Shown in pieces: positions 18,771 through 27,478 of a stretch of 64,000 nucleotides of DNA. This DNA is from Tundrisphaera sp051175315 (GTDB taxonomy: Bacteria; Planctomycetota; Planctomycetia; Isosphaerales; Isosphaeraceae): the NCBI RefSeq assembly GCF_051175315.1, contig NZ_CP195100.1:5332001-5396000 (forward strand), given 5' to 3'. The position numbers were made by a program, and so were the translations under genes. The notes beneath the pieces are model-generated. The model saw nothing but the letters and a program-made list of their open reading frames with translations. It made no database searches and had not been told where the DNA came from. Within the stretch, counting starts at the first letter, position 1. Each line of letters starts with the position of its first letter.

Positions 18771-19133
18771 ATGCACGACATCTACGACCCGCCCCCCGCC
18801 CCGATCCCCTGGGCCCCGCCCGAGGCCGAGCCTTTGCACTGGACGGCCGGCGACCTTACCGTCCTGGCGTCCCTGGGCGTCCTGGTCGTCGTCGGCTCGC
18901 TGCTGGCCTGGCGCGTCGAGCCCACCCTGGCCCTGCTCATCCTGATGGGCGGCGCCCTGGTGATCGTGGAAAGCTGGTTCACCGCCCTGGGCTTCCTCCA
19001 CCGCCGGCCGATCGGCGAGCTGGGCGCCCGCTGGAAGATCTTCCTCGCCGCCCTGCTCCCCTGGCTGTTCGGCCTCGGCTTCGCCGCCGCCCTGATGCTG
19101 GGCCTGTTCCAACTGTCCGACTGGGCCGGCTGA
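18771..19133 (+). CDS. Small three-helix membrane protein of the MoxR locus
   Basis: A 120-residue membrane protein. The ATG at 18771 (MHDIYDPPPAP) has AAGGAG nine bases upstream; an alternative in-frame ATG at 18711 would place an RNA hairpin inside the coding region. After a Pro-rich cytosolic or periplasmic segment there are three hydrophobic helices (about 26-44, 48-74, 86-114). No catalytic motif is visible and I do not recognise a named family. Its place between MoxR and DUF58 genes suggests a small integral subunit of the same envelope complex. Confidence 0.75.
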   Translation: MHDIYDPPPAPIPWAPPEAEPLHWTAGDLTVLASLGVLVVVGSLLAWRVEPTLALLILMGGALVIVESWFTALGFLHRRPIGELGARWKIFLAALLPWLFGLGFAAALMLGLFQLSDWAG

Positions 19134-19233
19134 TGCTGGGGAACCGAAGGATGACGCGAGAATCTCCGGGCCGGGCAGGGATGGTTATCGCCTACAGGGC
19201 TGGGCATCCGTCGTTCACATCCCGGAGGTTGTC

Positions 19234-19638
19234 ATGTTGATCCTTCTGCTCGCGCTCTGCATCGGCCCGGATGATCTGGGACCGGATGCGCAGAAACTCG
19301 AAGGTCGATGGGAACTCGACTCCCTGAAGTTTGCCGGCGAGACCTACACCAAGGTCCAGATCCAACGACAGCTCAAGATCGAGGGCCGGGAGGCCACCTA
19401 CTTCGCCGGCGATTCGAAAATGTTCTCGATGAAGATTACGCACCTGGATCCGTCCGCCGTGCCCGGGACCATCGACTTGACGAGTGACCGGGACGGGCAG
19501 ACCATCTGGGGGATCTACAAGGTCGAGGGCGACACGCTGACGCTCTGCACCTCGTCGCGTGGGGGACGGCCGGCCGATTTCACGTCCGGGCACGAAAGCC
19601 CGAATCAACTCAACGTCTACAAACGAGCGAAGCCCTGA
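19234..19638 (+). CDS. TIGR03067-domain secreted protein
   Basis: A 134-residue protein with a short hydrophobic signal (MLILLLALCIG) and a compact beta domain of the TIGR03067 type, a family largely confined to planctomycetes and of unknown function. Diagnostic stretches are LEGRWELDSLKFAGE near the start and WGIYKVEGDTLTLC near the end. The ATG has GGAGG six bases upstream. It lies within the MoxR locus, 100 bases after the small membrane protein and 20 before the DUF58 gene, so it is probably co-transcribed; functional involvement is not shown by the sequence. Confidence 0.82.
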   Translation: MLILLLALCIGPDDLGPDAQKLEGRWELDSLKFAGETYTKVQIQRQLKIEGREATYFAGDSKMFSMKITHLDPSAVPGTIDLTSDRDGQTIWGIYKVEGDTLTLCTSSRGGRPADFTSGHESPNQLNVYKRAKP

Positions 19639-19658
19639 TCTCCCGGAGCCCGACCCCG

Positions 19659-20552
19659 ATGCCCGACGCCGCCTCGCCCCCCCTGCTCGACCCGACCTTC
19701 CTGCACAAGCTCGAACAGCTGGAGCTGGTCAGCAAGAAGATCTTCGTCGGCCGGATGAAGGGGGAGCGCAAGAGCAAGCGGCGCGGGTCGTCGGTGGAGT
19801 TCGCCGACCACCGCAACTACTCGGTCGGCGACGACCTCCGCCACATCGACTGGAACATCTACGGACGGCTCGACAAGCTGTTCCTCAAGCTGTTCCTGGA
19901 GGAGGAAGACCTCCACTTCTACACCCTGCTGGACACCAGCCTGTCGATGGATTTCGGCGAGCCGACCAAGCTCCACTACGGCAAGCAGGTAGCGGCGGCC
20001 CTGGCGTTCATCGGCCTGGTGAACCACGACCGGGTGATGCTCGACGCCTTCGGCACCGGGCTGGAGCCGGGCATGCCCAGCGTCCGGGGCCGGTCGCAGA
20101 TGTACCGGGTGGTGCAGTACCTCGACGGCCTCAAGGCGTCGGGCGGCAGCGACCTCGCGGCGGCGGCCAAGTCGTTCGCGATCAAGCATTCCGGCAAGGG
20201 CGTGGTGATCCTGATCTCGGACTTCCTCGACAAGCGCGGGTACGAGCCCGCGCTCCGCTACCTCCTGGCCCGGAACATGGACATCTACGTCGTCCACGTC
20301 CTCAGCCAGGAGGAGGTGGAGCCCGAACTCGTCGGCGACCTCCGCCTCGTCGACGCCGAGGACGACGACATGGCCGAGATCTCCGTCTCCGCCCCCCTGC
20401 TCCGCCGCTACAAGGAGAACCTCAACGCCTTCGTCGGCGGCCTCAAGGAGTTCTGCTCGAAGCGCGGGATCACCTACATCTTCACCACCAACCAGGCCCC
20501 GTTCGACAAGCTGGTCCTCAACTACCTCCGCGAGCGGGGGCTGGTGCGATGA
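19659..20552 (+). CDS. DUF58 protein (MoxR partner, VWA-like fold)
   Basis: A 297-residue cytosolic protein of the DUF58 family, which regularly accompanies MoxR ATPases and has a VWA-like fold. The family signature is intact at about residues 36-70 (ERKSKRRGSSVEFADHRNY, then GDDLRHIDWNIYGR). The VWA-like core shows LLDTSLSMDFG (a DxSxS-type metal site) and VVILISDFLD. The product ends LRERGLVR and its stop codon overlaps the start of the next gene (ATGA), so the two are translationally coupled. Expected role: adaptor or substrate of the MoxR chaperone in an envelope assembly pathway. Confidence 0.9.
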   Translation: MPDAASPPLLDPTFLHKLEQLELVSKKIFVGRMKGERKSKRRGSSVEFADHRNYSVGDDLRHIDWNIYGRLDKLFLKLFLEEEDLHFYTLLDTSLSMDFGEPTKLHYGKQVAAALAFIGLVNHDRVMLDAFGTGLEPGMPSVRGRSQMYRVVQYLDGLKASGGSDLAAAAKSFAIKHSGKGVVILISDFLDKRGYEPALRYLLARNMDIYVVHVLSQEEVEPELVGDLRLVDAEDDDMAEISVSAPLLRRYKENLNAFVGGLKEFCSKRGITYIFTTNQAPFDKLVLNYLRERGLVR

Positions 20553-21055
20553 AATCGACCACCGAGAAGGGTTGCACTCCGGGGCGCCCGGGATGGATCG
20601 AGCGGCTTTACGTGATCGTCGTTGCCGTCATCGGGTATTCGATGACGATGGCCTCGGTCTTCGGCCTGGTGGCCCTGGGGATGTCCACCAGGCAGGTCGT
20701 TGGGGCCTACCTGATCGTCTCGCTGGCGAGTGCCCTCGCCTGGCTGATCCCGCGGGCCTGCCTGGGCAAGTTCCGCCCCGGCTGCGCGCCGGCCGTCGTC
20801 CGTTTCGGTTGGGGGCGAGGCATCGATGCCGCGGCTTGCGCCCAGGCGATGGTCGGTTTCTGGGGCCTGATCATCCGGGCGGTCCAGTCCCAGATCATCC
20901 ACGACATCACGTTCCCCCTGATCGTGGTGGCATTCGTGATCAATAGCACGGCCGTCCGATGGATCACCGAGATCGAAGAGGGCCTGATCGCGGGGATCGG
21001 CAAGAAATCACCGATGGCCGTCGGGTCGTCGTGGGATGGCGAGACGGCCGGTTGA
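20549..21055 (+). CDS. Four-helix membrane protein coupled to DUF58
   Basis: A 168-residue membrane protein whose ATG (20549) overlaps the DUF58 stop by four bases. Hydrophobic helices are seen at about residues 22-43, 49-68, 90-110 and 118-135; the C-terminal tail is polar. I do not recognise a family. Overlap with DUF58 and closeness to the BatA-like gene suggest an integral subunit of the MoxR-linked complex. It could also be a lineage-specific transporter fragment, but no transporter motif is visible. Confidence 0.7.
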   Translation: MKSTTEKGCTPGRPGWIERLYVIVVAVIGYSMTMASVFGLVALGMSTRQVVGAYLIVSLASALAWLIPRACLGKFRPGCAPAVVRFGWGRGIDAAACAQAMVGFWGLIIRAVQSQIIHDITFPLIVVAFVINSTAVRWITEIEEGLIAGIGKKSPMAVGSSWDGETAG

Positions 21056-21068
21056 ACGCAAGGATTAG

Positions 21069-21200
21069 ATGATGGTCATCACGAATATGTACGTGTTCTT
21101 CGGCATCTCGGCGATGCTGTTCGCCTACCTCCTCTACACGATGATCCGCAAGCGCAAGGGCGAGCGGCCGGGGTTCGAGGATCACGACGCCGGCCTTTGA
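21069..21200 (+). CDS. 43-aa single-span membrane microprotein
   Basis: A short frame from ATG 21069 (a second ATG follows at 21072) to TGA 21198-21200, too small for most gene callers. It encodes one clean transmembrane helix (about residues 8-25, YVFFGISAMLFAYLLYTM) followed by a basic stop-transfer segment RKRKGER and an acidic tail. It fits exactly between the upstream membrane protein (13-base gap) and the BatA-like gene (36-base gap) with no other explanation for the space. Composition resembles small CcoQ-like assembly subunits, but homology is not claimed. Confidence 0.65.
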   Translation: MMVITNMYVFFGISAMLFAYLLYTMIRKRKGERPGFEDHDAGL

Positions 21201-21236
21201 CGGGCCGATCCGCACGGAACGGGAGAGGGTGACGCG

Positions 21237-23312
21237 ATGGGTTCGGGGTTCCCGGTGCAATTCGTCCCGCAACTGGGCGCGGGGATGTGGGCCGCGCTGG
21301 CGGCGGTCCCGCTGGGGATCATCGCGCTCTACTTCCTCAAGCTCCGACGCCGACCGGTGCAGGTGCCCAGCACCCTGCTCTGGCGGAGGAGTGTGGAAGA
21401 TCTGCGGGTCAACAGCCTGTTCCAGAGGCTGCGGAAAAGCCTGCTGCTGATCCTCCAGTTGCTGGTGGCCTTCCTGGTGATCCTGGCCCTGCTCGGGCCG
21501 AGGATGCGGGGGACGGTGACGCAGGGGGGCCGGTTCGTGCTGGCCATCGACAACTCGGCGAGCATGAACGCCACCGACGTCAAGCCGACCCGGCTGGCCG
21601 CCGCCAAGGCCGAGGCCAAGAAGATCGTGGCCGGGATGAGCGGCGACGACGTGGCCATGGTGATCTCGTTCTCCGACCGGGCCCGGGTCGTCAGCAACTA
21701 CACCGGCAACCGCTCGCTCCTGAACCAGAGGATCGACGGCATCGCCCCGACCGAGGCCACCACCTCGCTCCGCGAAGCCCTGCAGGTCGCCGCCGGGCTG
21801 GCCAACCCTCAGAAGGAGGTCGAGGGGGTGGCCACCGCCCCGTTGATCCCGCCCAAGCTCAAGATCTACACCGACGGCGGGTTCGCCGACGTCGAGGGGT
21901 TCAGCCTCGGCAACCTCGAACCCGAGGTGATCGTGATCGGCACCGCCCTGGAAAGCGCGAAGCCGGCCGAGGGGGAATCCCGCGCCGATCCGGCCTCCAA
22001 CAACGTGGCCATCCTCGCCTTGCAGACCCGCCGCAACGAGGAAAAGCCCGACATCTACCAGGTCTTCGGCCGGGTCCACAACTACCGCGCCGAGGACGTC
22101 GCCACCGAGGCCCAGCTCCTCCGCCACGACCCGGCCAGGCCCGGCGCGGCCCCAACTTTGATCGACGCCGTGGCCCTGACCGTCGGGGCCAGGTCGGACC
22201 AGTCGTTCAACTTCGACTTGCCCGACACCGGCGCGGCGGAGCTGGAGGTCCGGCTCAAGGACGTGGGCGACGACCTCCCGCTCGACGACCGGGCCTTCAC
22301 CCTGATCGGCTCCCCGCGCAAGGCGCAGATCCTGGCCGTCACCGCCGGCAACCGCTACCTGGTCGATACCCTGCGGACCCCCCTGGCCCAGTCGCGGGCC
22401 GACGTGGTGGTGGTCACCCCCGCCGACGCCAAGGGGGACGACCTCCGCCGCGACGTGGCCGCCGGCCGGTTCGACCTGGTGATCTACGACCGCGTCCGCC
22501 CCGACCAGCCGCCCGAGGCCAACGCCCTCTACTTCGGGGCCCTACCCCCCGGCCCGGCCTACGAGAAGGCGTCGGCGGTCGAATCGCCGGTGATCCTCGA
22601 CGTGAACGGGTCGCACCCCTTGATGCAGTACATCCGCGACCTGTCGGTGGTCCGCGTCGCCAAGGCGACGGTCGCCGAACCGCCCCCGGGCTCGACGGTC
22701 CTGATCGAGGGGGATTCCGGCCCCCTGGCGTTCGTCGCCCCGCGCGGCGGGTTCGCCGACGCGGTGGTCGGGTTCGCCCTCGTCGACGGCTCGACTTTCA
22801 ACACCGACTGGGTGACCAAATACAGCTTTCCCCTCTTCCTGCTCAACGCCGTCCAGACGCTGGGCAACGCGGTCGAGTCGGCCGGCGAGGAGGTCCACGC
22901 CCCGGGCCAGCCGGTCGTCCTCCGGGCCGAGGCCTCGCCCGACGCCGTGACCGTCACCGGCCCGGCCGGGAAGCCGACCCCGCTCGCGAAGACCCCGCAG
23001 GGGACGTTCCTCTACAACGACGCCAACGCGACCGGGCTCTACCGCGTCGCCTGGGAGCCCGACGGGCGGAGGGTCTTCGCCGTCAACCAGTTCGACGCCC
23101 GCGAGAGCAACCTCGCCCCGCGCGGGCTGGTGCCGGAGGGCGTCCCCGCCGACCAGGCCGAGGGCTACAAGATCAAGATCGGCTACAACCCCGTCGTCGG
23201 CACGGCCCGGTCGATCCAGACCCCCCGCGACTGGTGGAAGCCGCTGGCCCTGCTGGCGCTGGGCGTGGTGGTCGTCGAGTGGTACGTCTACAACCGGAGG
23301 GTGACCATCTGA
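21237..23312 (+). CDS. BatA-type transmembrane VWA protein
   Basis: A 691-residue protein with the BatA/aerotolerance-regulator N-terminal layout: a helix at about 17-35, the basic LKLRRRP loop, and a second helix at about 68-87. A VWA domain follows with an intact MIDAS (Asp105, Ser107, Ser109 in AIDNSASM) and IYTDGGF later in the fold. The large middle region (about 300-640) is predicted periplasmic beta structure, and a C-terminal helix (WWKPLALLALGVVVVEWYVY) ends in a short basic tail. Bat proteins are known partners of MoxR ATPases and have been tied to envelope stress and oxygen tolerance in other bacteria. The stop codon overlaps the proposed CTG start of the next gene. Confidence 0.88.
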   Translation: MGSGFPVQFVPQLGAGMWAALAAVPLGIIALYFLKLRRRPVQVPSTLLWRRSVEDLRVNSLFQRLRKSLLLILQLLVAFLVILALLGPRMRGTVTQGGRFVLAIDNSASMNATDVKPTRLAAAKAEAKKIVAGMSGDDVAMVISFSDRARVVSNYTGNRSLLNQRIDGIAPTEATTSLREALQVAAGLANPQKEVEGVATAPLIPPKLKIYTDGGFADVEGFSLGNLEPEVIVIGTALESAKPAEGESRADPASNNVAILALQTRRNEEKPDIYQVFGRVHNYRAEDVATEAQLLRHDPARPGAAPTLIDAVALTVGARSDQSFNFDLPDTGAAELEVRLKDVGDDLPLDDRAFTLIGSPRKAQILAVTAGNRYLVDTLRTPLAQSRADVVVVTPADAKGDDLRRDVAAGRFDLVIYDRVRPDQPPEANALYFGALPPGPAYEKASAVESPVILDVNGSHPLMQYIRDLSVVRVAKATVAEPPPGSTVLIEGDSGPLAFVAPRGGFADAVVGFALVDGSTFNTDWVTKYSFPLFLLNAVQTLGNAVESAGEEVHAPGQPVVLRAEASPDAVTVTGPAGKPTPLAKTPQGTFLYNDANATGLYRVAWEPDGRRVFAVNQFDARESNLAPRGLVPEGVPADQAEGYKIKIGYNPVVGTARSIQTPRDWWKPLALLALGVVVVEWYVYNRRVTI

Positions 23313-24265
23313 CCGCCCTGCGATGGGGATGGCTGATCCTGCTCGGCCCGGCCCTGGCCTCGGCCGACGACGGCCCCGAGGACCGGGCCCTGGCCTACCT
23401 GGCACGCGAGGTGCCACGGTGGTCGGCCGAGCATCGCTGCTTCTCGTGCCACAACAACGGCGACGCCGCGCGGGCCCTGTACGCGGCGATCCGGCTCGGC
23501 CGGCCGGTCCCGGCCGAGGCGACCGCCGACACCGACCGCTGGCTGTCCCGCCCCGAGGGCTGGGAGAAGAACGGGGGCGACGGCCCGTTCAGCGACAAGC
23601 CGCTGGCCCGGATCCAGTTCGCCTCGGCCCTGGCGGCGGCCATCGACGCGGGCCGGGCCCGCGACCGATCCGCCCTCCGGCGGGCCGCCCTCGATCTGGC
23701 CGAAGACCAGGCGGAGGACGGTTCGTGGCCGGTCGAGGACGGCGGCCGGGTCGGCTCGCCCGCCGCCTACGGCCGCCCCCTGGCCGCCGCGATGGCCATC
23801 GCCTCGCTCCGCGCCGCCGACCCGGATCGCCATCGCGCCCGGATCGAGCGGGGGGAACGCTGGCTGCTCGGGCTCACGCCCCGCAACATCCCGGACGCCT
23901 CGGCCCGGCTGATGGCGCTGGCCGGCCGCGACCTCCCCGGAGCGGCCGAGGCCCGCGTGCATGACCTCGACCTGCTCCGTCGCGGCCAGGCGCCCGACGG
24001 CGGCTGGGGCCCGTTCGCGGACGCCGCCCCCGAGCCGTTCGACACGGCCATCGCCCTGCTGGCCCTCGATCGCCATCGCGGCGAGCCGGGCGTCCCGGCG
24101 ATGCTCGGGCGGGGCCGGGCCTTCCTGGTCGCGGCCCAGGACGAGGACGGGAGCTGGCCCGAGACGACCCGTCCCGCCGGCGGCGAGAGCTACGCGCAAC
24201 GCCTGTCGACGACGGGCTGGGCCGCGCTGGCCTTGGGACGCTCCCGCATCGGCCGCGACGATTGA
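23309..24265 (+). CDS. Exported alpha/alpha-toroid protein with CxxCH (prenyltransferase-like repeats)
   Basis: About 318 residues. No ATG lies in frame near the beginning. I propose a CTG start at 23309 because it overlaps the upstream TGA (CTGA), has GGAGGG seven bases before it, and yields a clean signal peptide (TALRWGWLILLGPALASA). An in-frame GTG at 23279 is the alternative. Mature part: CFSCH (Cys44, Cys47, His48), a c-type-heme-like motif, then repeats of the squalene-cyclase/prenyltransferase class with QxxDGxW signatures (QAEDGSWP, QAPDGGWGP, QDEDGSWPE). No DxDD catalytic motif of hopene cyclases is seen, so it is probably not a cyclase. As last gene of the MoxR locus, it may be a periplasmic client or cofactor-binding component; this is inference. 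Confidence 0.75.
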   Translation: MTALRWGWLILLGPALASADDGPEDRALAYLAREVPRWSAEHRCFSCHNNGDAARALYAAIRLGRPVPAEATADTDRWLSRPEGWEKNGGDGPFSDKPLARIQFASALAAAIDAGRARDRSALRRAALDLAEDQAEDGSWPVEDGGRVGSPAAYGRPLAAAMAIASLRAADPDRHRARIERGERWLLGLTPRNIPDASARLMALAGRDLPGAAEARVHDLDLLRRGQAPDGGWGPFADAAPEPFDTAIALLALDRHRGEPGVPAMLGRGRAFLVAAQDEDGSWPETTRPAGGESYAQRLSTTGWAALALGRSRIGRDD

Positions 24266-24383
24266 CCCGTCCGGCCGACGTCCCTACCGGCGAAGGACGC
24301 TCCGCGTGGACGGCGACCCTGGCCGTCATGTTGACATTTATCACCATTCGCGGCGGCGATGGCCGTCGGGCGATGGAATTCGT

Positions 24384-24412
24384 TTGAACCAGACCTCGGA
24401 CGCCCATAAAGT
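24384..24412 (+). promoter_or_regulatory. Candidate promoter of the metalloprotease gene
   Basis: TTGAAC (24384-24389), 17-base spacer, TAAAGT (24407-24412), in an AT-rich stretch that continues to 24460 (TTTAATTAATTAA). Predicted leader about 60 bases. Confidence 0.4.
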
Positions 24413-24478
24413 ATCAAATGTTCTGCATTTAATTAATTAAGCCGCACATCAAGCTTTATTAGCCCGAGAGGCTCCCCC

Positions 24479-27418
24479 ATGTCCCATCGGAATCGCCGCC
24501 TCGCCCCGGCCCGCCGCGGCGGCAACCCCGCGACGCGACGGGCGATCCGCATGATCCCGGGCGTCGAGGCGTTGGATCGGCGCGACCTGCCGGCCGTGGT
24601 GGGCCCCTGGGCGACGCTGGACGTCGCCTCGACGATCGCCGCGGGCCAGGGCCAGGCACTCGCCGTGGATGCCGGGCAGCTCCGGGCGATCCTGGACCGG
24701 GCGCCGATGGAGTTCACGGCCGGGGCCGCGACCTCGCCGGCCCTCCTGCCGATCCCGATGCCCGACGGCACCTTCGACCGATTCACGATCGTCGAGGCGC
24801 CGATCATGGAGCCGGGGCTGGCCGCGCAGTTCCCGGACATCAAGACCTATCGCGGCCAGGGGATCGACGACCCGACCGCGACCTTGAGGCTGAGCCTCAC
24901 GCCGCTGGGCCTGAACGCGTCGATCATGGGGCCGTCGAGCACCATCCTGATCGGCCCCGACGGCGGCGCGGGCTCCGGGCTCTACGTGAGCTACGACGCC
25001 GACGCGCTGCCCGCGGGCGACCCGATGGATTGCGACATCCTGGATGCCCACGGCGACGAGGGGCACGCGCACCTCGGGGGCGGATCGGCCTCGACGGCCT
25101 CGTACGGCCTCGACCCGGCGGCCCCCCATTCCGGATGCGACTGCCCGCTCTGCCGGGGGGCGGTCGCCCTCGCCGAGTCGGACGGCTTCAATCCCCTGCC
25201 CCTGTCCGACGTTGTGCCGTTCCAGTCGGGCTCGCAGCTCCGCACCTACCGGATGGCGATGGCGGCCACCGGCGAGTTCACCGCCAGCTACGGCGGGACC
25301 GTGGGCGGCGGGCTGGCGGCCGTCACGGCGCTGCTGAACCAGGTCATCCAGGTCTACGAGAACACGCTGGCCATCCGCTTCGTGCTGGTCGCCAACAACG
25401 CCTCGATCATCTACACCAACGCCGCCACCGACCCCTACACGGGGACCGACGTCGGCACCATGCTCGATCAGAACCGGACGAACCTGAACGCGGCCATCGG
25501 CGTGGCCGGCTATGACATCGGCCACGTCGTCACCACGGCCGCCGGGGGCGGGGTCGCCTACCTGGGCGTGGTCGGCAATTCGAGCTACAAGGGGGGCGGC
25601 GCGTCGGGCTCCCAGGGCATGGGCGTGGACGGCACCGCCAACTTCTACTACCGGGTCGCCCACGAGATCGGCCACCAGTTCAGCGCCAACCACACGTTCA
25701 ACTACGTCGACGCCCAGCGCAACGCGAACACGGCCTATGAGTACGGCTACGGCACGTCGATCATGTCGTATGGCCACCTGAACCAGGGCCGCCACCCGAC
25801 CCTGCACCACGAGTCGCTGCGCGAGATCATCAACTACGCCGATACCGTGATCCCGAACGTGGGCACCCGCACCTCCACCGGCAACGCCGTCCCGACCGTG
25901 GACGCCGGGCCCAACTACGTCATCCCCGCCAATACGCCGTTCGTCCTGACCGCCATCGGGTCCGACCCCAACGGCGACCCGCTCACCTATTCCTGGGAGC
26001 AGCGCGAACTCGGGCCGGCGCAGAATCCGGGCTCGGCCGACAACGGCGACAGCCCCTGGATGCGGGTCCGCCCGCCGACGTCCTCGCCGTCGCGCACCTT
26101 CCCGACCCTGAACACGCTGATCAACAACACCGCCCCCGCCGACGACGAGAGGTACTTCACCGCCAACCGAACCACGACCTTCCGCGTGGTCGCCCGCGAC
26201 AACCGATCCGGGGGCGGCGCCGTCAACTGGGACGACATGACGCTGACCGTCGTCGCCACCGGGGCCGCGTTCGCGGTCACCGCGCCGAACACGGCCGTCA
26301 CCTGGACCGGCAACACCTCGCAGACCGTCGCCTGGAACGTGGCCGGGACGAACGCGGGGCCGGTCAACACGCCCCTGGTGAACATCTTCCTCTCCATCGA
26401 CGGCGGCTTCACCTACAGCCTGCTGCTGGGCAACACCCCCAACGACGGCTCGGAGGGGATCGTGGTCCCCACCGGCATCGACACCAACCTGGCCCGGATC
26501 CGCATCCAGGGGGCCGGTAACATCTTCTTCGACATCTCCAACGTCAACTTCGCGATCCGCCCGGCGGCGGCCCCGACGACCGTCACCGCCGTCTCCTCGA
26601 CCGCCTCCAACGGCGTGTACGGGATCGGCGCGACCATCCCGATCACGATCCAGTTCGCCGCCGCGGTGAACGTCGCCGGGACCCCGGTCCTCGCCCTGAA
26701 CTCGGGCGGCACGGCGACCTACGTGAGCGGTTCGGGCACGAACACGCTAACCTTCGCCTACGTCGTGGGGTCCGGCCAGTCCAGCCCCGACCTCGACTAC
26801 GCGTCGGCCTCGGCCCTGACGCTCTCCGGCGGCTCGATCGCGTCCGGGGGCGTCCCGGCCAGCCTGACGCTGCCGGCCGTCGGAGGCCCGGGCTCGCTCG
26901 GGGCGAACCGGAATCTCCGGGTCGACGGCGTCGCCCCCGTCGTGCTCGAATACCGCGTCCTGTTCGGGTCGCGGTCGTATCGCCTCACCTCGGCGGACCG
27001 GATCCTGCCCTGGGAGATCACCGGGATCCAGGTCGTCTTCAGCGAGGCGATCTCCTCCGGCGACGTCGCCAGCCTGGCCGGGCTGTCCGGCACCTCGTTC
27101 TCGGGCCTCGGCGGCGACACCCTGACCTGGGGGATCGGCGCGCTGACGCAGGGCGTCTTCGCCACCTCGCTGCTGGGCTCCGGGGCGTCGGCCCTGAGGG
27201 ATGCCGCCGGCAACCCGCTGCTGGGCGGAGGCTACGCCCAGGGCTTCCGGGTGCTGTTCGGCGACGTCGACGGCGACGGCTTCGTCAGCAGCGCCGACAT
27301 GACCACCGCGCTCAACTTCGTCGGTCTCGCCGACCCGTTCGCCGACCTCGACGGCGACGGGGACGTCGACCTCGCCGATGCCCGGATCGCACGCCGTCGG
27401 ATCGGCGCCCAACTCTGA
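24479..27418 (+). CDS. Reprolysin-like zinc metalloprotease with dockerin-like tail
   Basis: A 979-residue predicted surface or secreted metzincin. It begins with many basic residues and VEALDRRDLPA (about 30-40), the same spaced motif as in two other large proteins of this window. The zinc site is HEIGHQFSANH (His395, Glu396, His399, His405) and the Met-turn is SIMSY (Met429). C-terminal to the protease are a PKD-like domain (about 470-590; VDAGPNYVIPANTPF), further beta-sandwich modules, a repeat with VLALNSGGTATY, and two EF-hand-like loops (DVDGDGFVSSAD, DLDGDGDVDLAD; about 928-979) as in type I dockerins. Likely role: degradation of extracellular protein or maturation of surface proteins. 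Start supported by GAGAGG upstream. Confidence 0.87.
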   Translation: MSHRNRRLAPARRGGNPATRRAIRMIPGVEALDRRDLPAVVGPWATLDVASTIAAGQGQALAVDAGQLRAILDRAPMEFTAGAATSPALLPIPMPDGTFDRFTIVEAPIMEPGLAAQFPDIKTYRGQGIDDPTATLRLSLTPLGLNASIMGPSSTILIGPDGGAGSGLYVSYDADALPAGDPMDCDILDAHGDEGHAHLGGGSASTASYGLDPAAPHSGCDCPLCRGAVALAESDGFNPLPLSDVVPFQSGSQLRTYRMAMAATGEFTASYGGTVGGGLAAVTALLNQVIQVYENTLAIRFVLVANNASIIYTNAATDPYTGTDVGTMLDQNRTNLNAAIGVAGYDIGHVVTTAAGGGVAYLGVVGNSSYKGGGASGSQGMGVDGTANFYYRVAHEIGHQFSANHTFNYVDAQRNANTAYEYGYGTSIMSYGHLNQGRHPTLHHESLREIINYADTVIPNVGTRTSTGNAVPTVDAGPNYVIPANTPFVLTAIGSDPNGDPLTYSWEQRELGPAQNPGSADNGDSPWMRVRPPTSSPSRTFPTLNTLINNTAPADDERYFTANRTTTFRVVARDNRSGGGAVNWDDMTLTVVATGAAFAVTAPNTAVTWTGNTSQTVAWNVAGTNAGPVNTPLVNIFLSIDGGFTYSLLLGNTPNDGSEGIVVPTGIDTNLARIRIQGAGNIFFDISNVNFAIRPAAAPTTVTAVSSTASNGVYGIGATIPITIQFAAAVNVAGTPVLALNSGGTATYVSGSGTNTLTFAYVVGSGQSSPDLDYASASALTLSGGSIASGGVPASLTLPAVGGPGSLGANRNLRVDGVAPVVLEYRVLFGSRSYRLTSADRILPWEITGIQVVFSEAISSGDVASLAGLSGTSFSGLGGDTLTWGIGALTQGVFATSLLGSGASALRDAAGNPLLGGGYAQGFRVLFGDVDGDGFVSSADMTTALNFVGLADPFADLDGDGDVDLADARIARRRIGAQL

Positions 27419-27478
27419 CCGTCCCCCGACCCCGACGCGACCTCCTCAACCCGACCCTCGACCCATCCGGGAGATCTC

